Below, in pieces: positions 61,050-64,000 of a stretch of DNA of 64,000 nucleotides. Under the pieces are notes generated by a model, which saw only the letters and a program-made list of their open reading frames with translations, was not told the DNA's origin and searched no databases. Source of the stretch: Granulicella aggregans (GTDB lineage Bacteria > Acidobacteriota > Terriglobia > Terriglobales > Acidobacteriaceae); NCBI RefSeq assembly GCF_014203275.1, contig NZ_JACHIP010000009.1:1-64000 (forward strand). Direction: 5' to 3'. The translations under genes were made by a program, and so were the position numbers. Every line of letters starts with the position of its first letter. The stretch's first letter is position 1.

Positions 61050-61442
61050 CTAACCTAACCATGCATTGTGTGCCGCTGGTATGTCCGTGCTTTGAAAATG
61101 GAGAAGGCGTATCCTGCCTTCGTCTTCTACATAGACCGCAACCAAACGGAAGTGAGAGACAAATTCCACACCTCCACGTTCTGCAATCGTTTGGCTGTCC
61201 CCGGTGAGGAGTGCTACCGAGCCGATCAATCGAACGAGCACATTCGTTAGCTTGATGGACCTGAAAACAAGATCACCCGATTGCAGGTCGGTGAGAACTT
61301 CTTCCTTGGACAGGGCACTACCGTTTGAGCGCACGAGACTGTAATCATCGGCATACAGCTCGGCAAGCGAACTCCAGTCCTGATCAAGGAGAGCCTGATA
61401 GAAGACGAGGTGATGGGTTTGCAGTACGGTTTTTGCGGTCAT
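61050..61442 (-). CDS. SnoaL/DUF4440-like (NTF2-fold) protein
   Basis: 130 residues. FYQALLDQDWSSLAELYADD, YSLVRSNGSALSKEEVLTDL, VRLIGSVALLTGDSQTIAER and HFRLVAVYVEDEGRIRLLHF are the DUF4440 pattern. Its ATG overlaps the stop of the upstream OYE gene (ATGA), showing translational coupling. Small NTF2-like proteins often act as isomerases or cyclases for products of neighbouring redox enzymes. Substrate unknown. Confidence 0.75.
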   Translation of the reverse strand: MTAKTVLQTHHLVFYQALLDQDWSSLAELYADDYSLVRSNGSALSKEEVLTDLQSGDLVFRSIKLTNVLVRLIGSVALLTGDSQTIAERGGVEFVSHFRLVAVYVEDEGRIRLLHFQSTDIPAAHNAWLG

Positions 61443-62548
61443 ATGGCCTCGCTGGGCGGATAGTCGGTGTAGCCCTTTTCCTGGCCTCCGTAGAATGTCG
61501 ACCGATCGTATGGACTGAGTTTTAGATCGCTCTCTATTCGTTCCACCAAGTCCGGATTTGATATGAACATGCGACCGAACGCCACTGCATCCGCGGTCTT
61601 ATCACCAACAGCTTCGCTGGCGGTGCGCGGCGTATAGGCGGCGGCAGAGATCAGGACACCCTGGAAATGAGGTCTGAAGAGCTTGGCGTTGTTCAACGCA
61701 TCTTCATGCAATGCGTCACCCAGACCAATCTCCGAGCCGCGGCCCTCGATGAGGTGGAGGTATGCCAGGTTCCGGTCATTCAGTTCATCGATGATCGAGG
61801 TGAACAACCGCATCGGGTTGCTGTCGCCGATGCCACCGTATTGACCAAATGGTGACAGCCGCACCCCAAGTCGTTCCGCCCCGATGGTAGCTGAGACTTC
61901 CTCTGTAATTTCGAGAAGGAACCGCATCCGATTGATGACGGAACCCCCGTATGCGTCCGTTCTGATATTTGTTCCGTCTTCCAGAAATTGGTCGATCAGG
62001 TGGCTGTTAGAAGCCTGAAGTTCTACTCCGTCGAAGCCAGCCTCGATGGCGTTGCGACTGGCCTTCGTGAAGCTCTCAATGATCGGGCTTATCTCGTTAA
62101 GTTCGAGAGTTCGAGGTGTCTCAATCGGAACCTGCCGGCCATCGCGCGTGAATCCAGGCAGTTTCGGAGGAATGGCAGATGGAGCTACGGGTGGTCCGCC
62201 GTCCGGGGTGAACGAAGAATGAGAATTACGGCCATTATGAGCAATCTGGAGGAAGATCCGTCCGCCTCGGGAGTGAACGGCCTCGGTGACGACCTTCCAA
62301 CCTTCTATCTGCTCTCGCGTGTAGATGCCTGGAGCGTTTGGATATCCCTGACCCTGTTGGCTTACTGCGGTCCCCTCGGCGATGATGAGCCCAGCGGCGG
62401 CTCGCTGCGCATAGTATTCCGCATTCAAAGCTGTGGGGACATTTCCGGCACCAGCACGCATTCTGGTAAGAGGAGCCATGATGATGCGGTTTGGAAGTGT
62501 GATGGCTCCCAACCGCAAGGGTTCAAAGAGCGAAGGATGATGGCGCAT
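61439..62548 (-). CDS. Old Yellow Enzyme family flavin oxidoreductase (NemA-like) with an altered substrate site
   Basis: 369 residues, AAAAGGA ribosome site 5 bases before ATG. TIM barrel with FMN: LFEPLRLGAITLPNRIIMAP, LTRMRAGAGNVPTALNAEYY, GRIFLQIAHNGRNSHSSFTP, RNAIEAGFDGVELQASNSHL, IDQFLEDGTNIRTDAYGGS and TADAVAFGRMFISNPDLVER. OYEs reduce activated alkenes or nitro groups with NADPH. The motif that usually reads VELHGANGYL or VELHSAHGYL is VELQASNSHL here, so the first hydrogen-bonding His is Gln, while the Asn remains. The enzyme may have changed substrate. First of three coupled genes. Confidence 0.82.
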   Translation of the reverse strand: MRHHPSLFEPLRLGAITLPNRIIMAPLTRMRAGAGNVPTALNAEYYAQRAAAGLIIAEGTAVSQQGQGYPNAPGIYTREQIEGWKVVTEAVHSRGGRIFLQIAHNGRNSHSSFTPDGGPPVAPSAIPPKLPGFTRDGRQVPIETPRTLELNEISPIIESFTKASRNAIEAGFDGVELQASNSHLIDQFLEDGTNIRTDAYGGSVINRMRFLLEITEEVSATIGAERLGVRLSPFGQYGGIGDSNPMRLFTSIIDELNDRNLAYLHLIEGRGSEIGLGDALHEDALNNAKLFRPHFQGVLISAAAYTPRTASEAVGDKTADAVAFGRMFISNPDLVERIESDLKLSPYDRSTFYGGQEKGYTDYPPSEAI

Positions 62549-62583
62549 AGAGTCCTTTTTATGCTGAAAGATTGATGTGACGA

Positions 62584-63300
62584 TTACTGCAGGGTGATTT
62601 CACCCATGTCGATCTTCACCAGAAGGGGCTCGGGCACGAGTTGGTAGTCCCCTTCGTAGGCGTAGATCCGACGCTTGGTCGGGAAGATAATGCCATTCAC
62701 ATCCCGGTACTCTGAGGCGTAATTCAGACCAGTCGCTCCACCAAGAATGTCGACTGTGTAGTCATGACGCCGTATCAGGCCATCCGGCCCGAAGCAGGAG
62801 ATCTGCTCTCGCGTGTGGCTCTTTATCATGTCCGGAAAAGTGACCTTCAAGCGACGCCACGTCTCCCCACCCACATCTATGGACGCAATCTCCTCGGTCA
62901 CAAACCCCGGTTGCGTGTAGAGAAACGGAGTATTCAGGTAAGTCCACAGTGCCTCACCCTGGAAGTATGCGACGTGGAGATCGTCCCACGGTGTCTCGCG
63001 GGCCTGGCCCTCGAACGACTTCTCGGGATCGTTCCGCTCCAAAAGCACGGTACCATCCCGCTTCTCCATTACAAGTCGCTCCGGTGTAAAGAGGAAGCGT
63101 TTGTCCTGGCCTGGAAAGTCTGTGGTCATCTGCTCTTTTCTGGTATCTACAGTCATCACCACGTTCTTCAGGTAATCACCCTGACTCTTTACAAACCAAA
63201 TCGCTCCCGTCAGTGAGGCTGCAACTTTGATACCGCTAATCTCGTTCCAACGCTTTAGACCGCCGTGCGCATCCACTGCCTTCTGCAATAGATCATTCAT
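62584..63300 (-). CDS. Conserved hypothetical protein (LolA-like length, unknown function)
   Basis: 238 residues, no signal peptide. MNDLLQKAVDAHGGLKRWNE opens the protein, a common start for this group (AHGGLxRW). Then FPGQDKRFLFTPERLVMEKR, AYFQGEALWTYLNTPFLYTQ, GETWRRLKVTFPDMIKSHTR, EQISCFGPDGLIRRHDYTVD and EYRDVNGIIFPTKRRIYAYE follow. The beta-rich pattern resembles lipoprotein-carrier-like folds. Often found near SDR and oxidoreductase genes, as here. Function not known. Confidence 0.65.
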   Translation of the reverse strand: MNDLLQKAVDAHGGLKRWNEISGIKVAASLTGAIWFVKSQGDYLKNVVMTVDTRKEQMTTDFPGQDKRFLFTPERLVMEKRDGTVLLERNDPEKSFEGQARETPWDDLHVAYFQGEALWTYLNTPFLYTQPGFVTEEIASIDVGGETWRRLKVTFPDMIKSHTREQISCFGPDGLIRRHDYTVDILGGATGLNYASEYRDVNGIIFPTKRRIYAYEGDYQLVPEPLLVKIDMGEITLQ

Positions 63301-63359
63301 TTTCAGCTCCTGGCTTGCCGTGGTGCTGTTTCGTACTTCGCGAGTGAGTGGAGCCGGTA

Positions 63360-64000
63360 TTAGACGGCTGTGGGCTGGGGCGCTTCGAGCTGCTCATTGA
63401 AGGTTGAAACAAAGGCCGCCTCGTTGGGGCCGGCCTGGTCGCGCAGGAACTTTGCGTGCGGAACCATGATCTCGTCCGCATCCGTCGCGAGTGCCGCCAT
63501 CGTGCCCTTCAGGAACTCGTCGAGAGGCATCGCGCGAGGCTCTTCGCTGCTGTTGAGCAGCTCCGTGCGGACCCAGGGAGGAATGACTTCCAGAACGCGA
63601 ACCGGAGTGTGCCGTAACTTGAATCGGAGGGACTGCGCATAGGAGTGGAGCGCAGCCTTGGTAGACGAATAAACTGCCGTCATCGCCATGGGGGTGAAGC
63701 CAAGGACCGACGAGACGATCAGCACCGCAGCGGACTCTTGCTTCTTGAGGTGGTCGATCAAGGCACCCGTGATCCGTATTGGCCCCATCAGATTGGTTGC
63801 AATGGTGGACGTGACCAGCTCGTCGTCTACTTGGGCCGAAGCATCGTCGATCAGCATGATTCCTGCATTGTTGATAAGCACGTTCAGGGTGGGGTATTTT
63901 GCAATCAGTTGTTCGGCAGCCCGGCGTATGCTCTCTGGATCAGTCACATCTAGTTCGATCGAGTCCATTCCGGGATTGGCTTCCAGGGTTTTCTCCAGAT
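63360..64000 (-). CDS. Short-chain dehydrogenase (DltE-like), 5' end beyond the window
   Basis: The frame is open past 64000, so the N-terminal cofactor motif is not in view. Visible: LDVTDPESIRRAAEQLIAKY, LNVLINNAGIMLIDDASAQV, IVSSVLGFTPMAMTAVYSST with Ser and Tyr, KAALHSYAQSLRFKL with Lys, and VRVLEVIPPWVRTELL. These define a DltE/YbbO-type SDR. It is the first visible gene of the operon continuing with the hypothetical protein and the OYE (59 and 35 bases apart). Confidence 0.82.
   Translation of the reverse strand, partial: LEKTLEANPGMDSIELDVTDPESIRRAAEQLIAKYPTLNVLINNAGIMLIDDASAQVDDELVTSTIATNLMGPIRITGALIDHLKKQESAAVLIVSSVLGFTPMAMTAVYSSTKAALHSYAQSLRFKLRHTPVRVLEVIPPWVRTELLNSSEEPRAMPLDEFLKGTMAALATDADEIMVPHAKFLRDQAGPNEAAFVSTFNEQLEAPQPTAV

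Overview
The window looks like a piece of an Acidobacteriota chromosome (class Terriglobia; a Granulicella, Edaphobacter or Terriglobus relative is my best guess). This is inferred from gene content: an ADOP-type MacB permease fragment, secreted TPR and DUF4331 proteins, GH5, GH13, GH15 and sulfatase genes, KhpA-like proteins and soil-type TetR, SDR and dehalogenase genes. By eye the DNA is moderately GC-rich. I saw no rRNA, intact tRNA or CRISPR array. The region behaves like accessory sequence, with intact operons separated by IS elements and many gene remnants.

Layout. 1-2.0 kb: a junction of four broken genes (permease, outer-membrane protein tail, CDF transporter, IS1182 transposase). 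2.3-7.5 kb: a GAF-like sensor domain, a membrane protein, a secreted protein, an aberrant SRAP/YedK gene and a tannase-family esterase. 7.6-12.3 kb: a cold-shock pseudogene, a large TPR protein and a DUF4331 protein. 13.3-15.3 kb: an Xre-type regulator and a frameshifted IS3 element. 15.5-18.3 kb: a TetR-controlled dehalogenase operon. 18.6-19.3 kb: a DUF4386/AraC chimeric remnant. 19.5-24.7 kb: a sulfatase, its formylglycine-generating enzyme, a GH5 and a GH43-like protein in one direction, a compact polysaccharide-degradation module. 24.9-28.3 kb: two small periplasmic proteins and a NarX/NarL-type two-component pair. 29.0-31.9 kb: a TetR, GH13 and SDR set. 32-34 kb: a dead IS5 element and remnants. 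34-40.6 kb: beta-propeller, KH protein, SDR, GH15 glucoamylase, peroxiredoxin, TetR and RidA. 40.7-44.8 kb: a frameshifted HD hydrolase, a b-type cytochrome with a Tat-exported molybdoenzyme, and an ECF sigma/anti-sigma pair. 44.9-51.2 kb: nitrilase plus many pseudogenes (DUF1223, SMR, RidA, alcohol dehydrogenase, SRAP tail). 51.4-60.2 kb: a signalling island with two unusual response regulators, two Crp/Fnr regulators, a region-2-only sigma protein, a KH protein, a GAF plus PAS-GGDEF-EAL pair and a PAS histidine kinase. 60.6-64 kb: an operon with SDR, an unknown protein, an Old Yellow Enzyme, a SnoaL-like and a lipocalin-like protein.

Two themes recur. First, regulatory architecture is readable: three TetR genes have palindromes placed in or beside their likely promoters, and several operons show stop/start overlaps. 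Second, about fifteen genes carry single-base frameshifts, nonsense codons or truncations next to intact neighbours. Either this is a decaying island or the assembly has indel errors; raw reads would decide. I found no single clearly new defence or biosynthetic system. The best leads are a SRAP protein without its catalytic cysteine (with a second SRAP tail 46 kb away), two orphan KhpA-like proteins, receiver domains fused to RsbRD_N-like and zinc-ribbon tails, and the sulfatase/maturase/glycosidase set.
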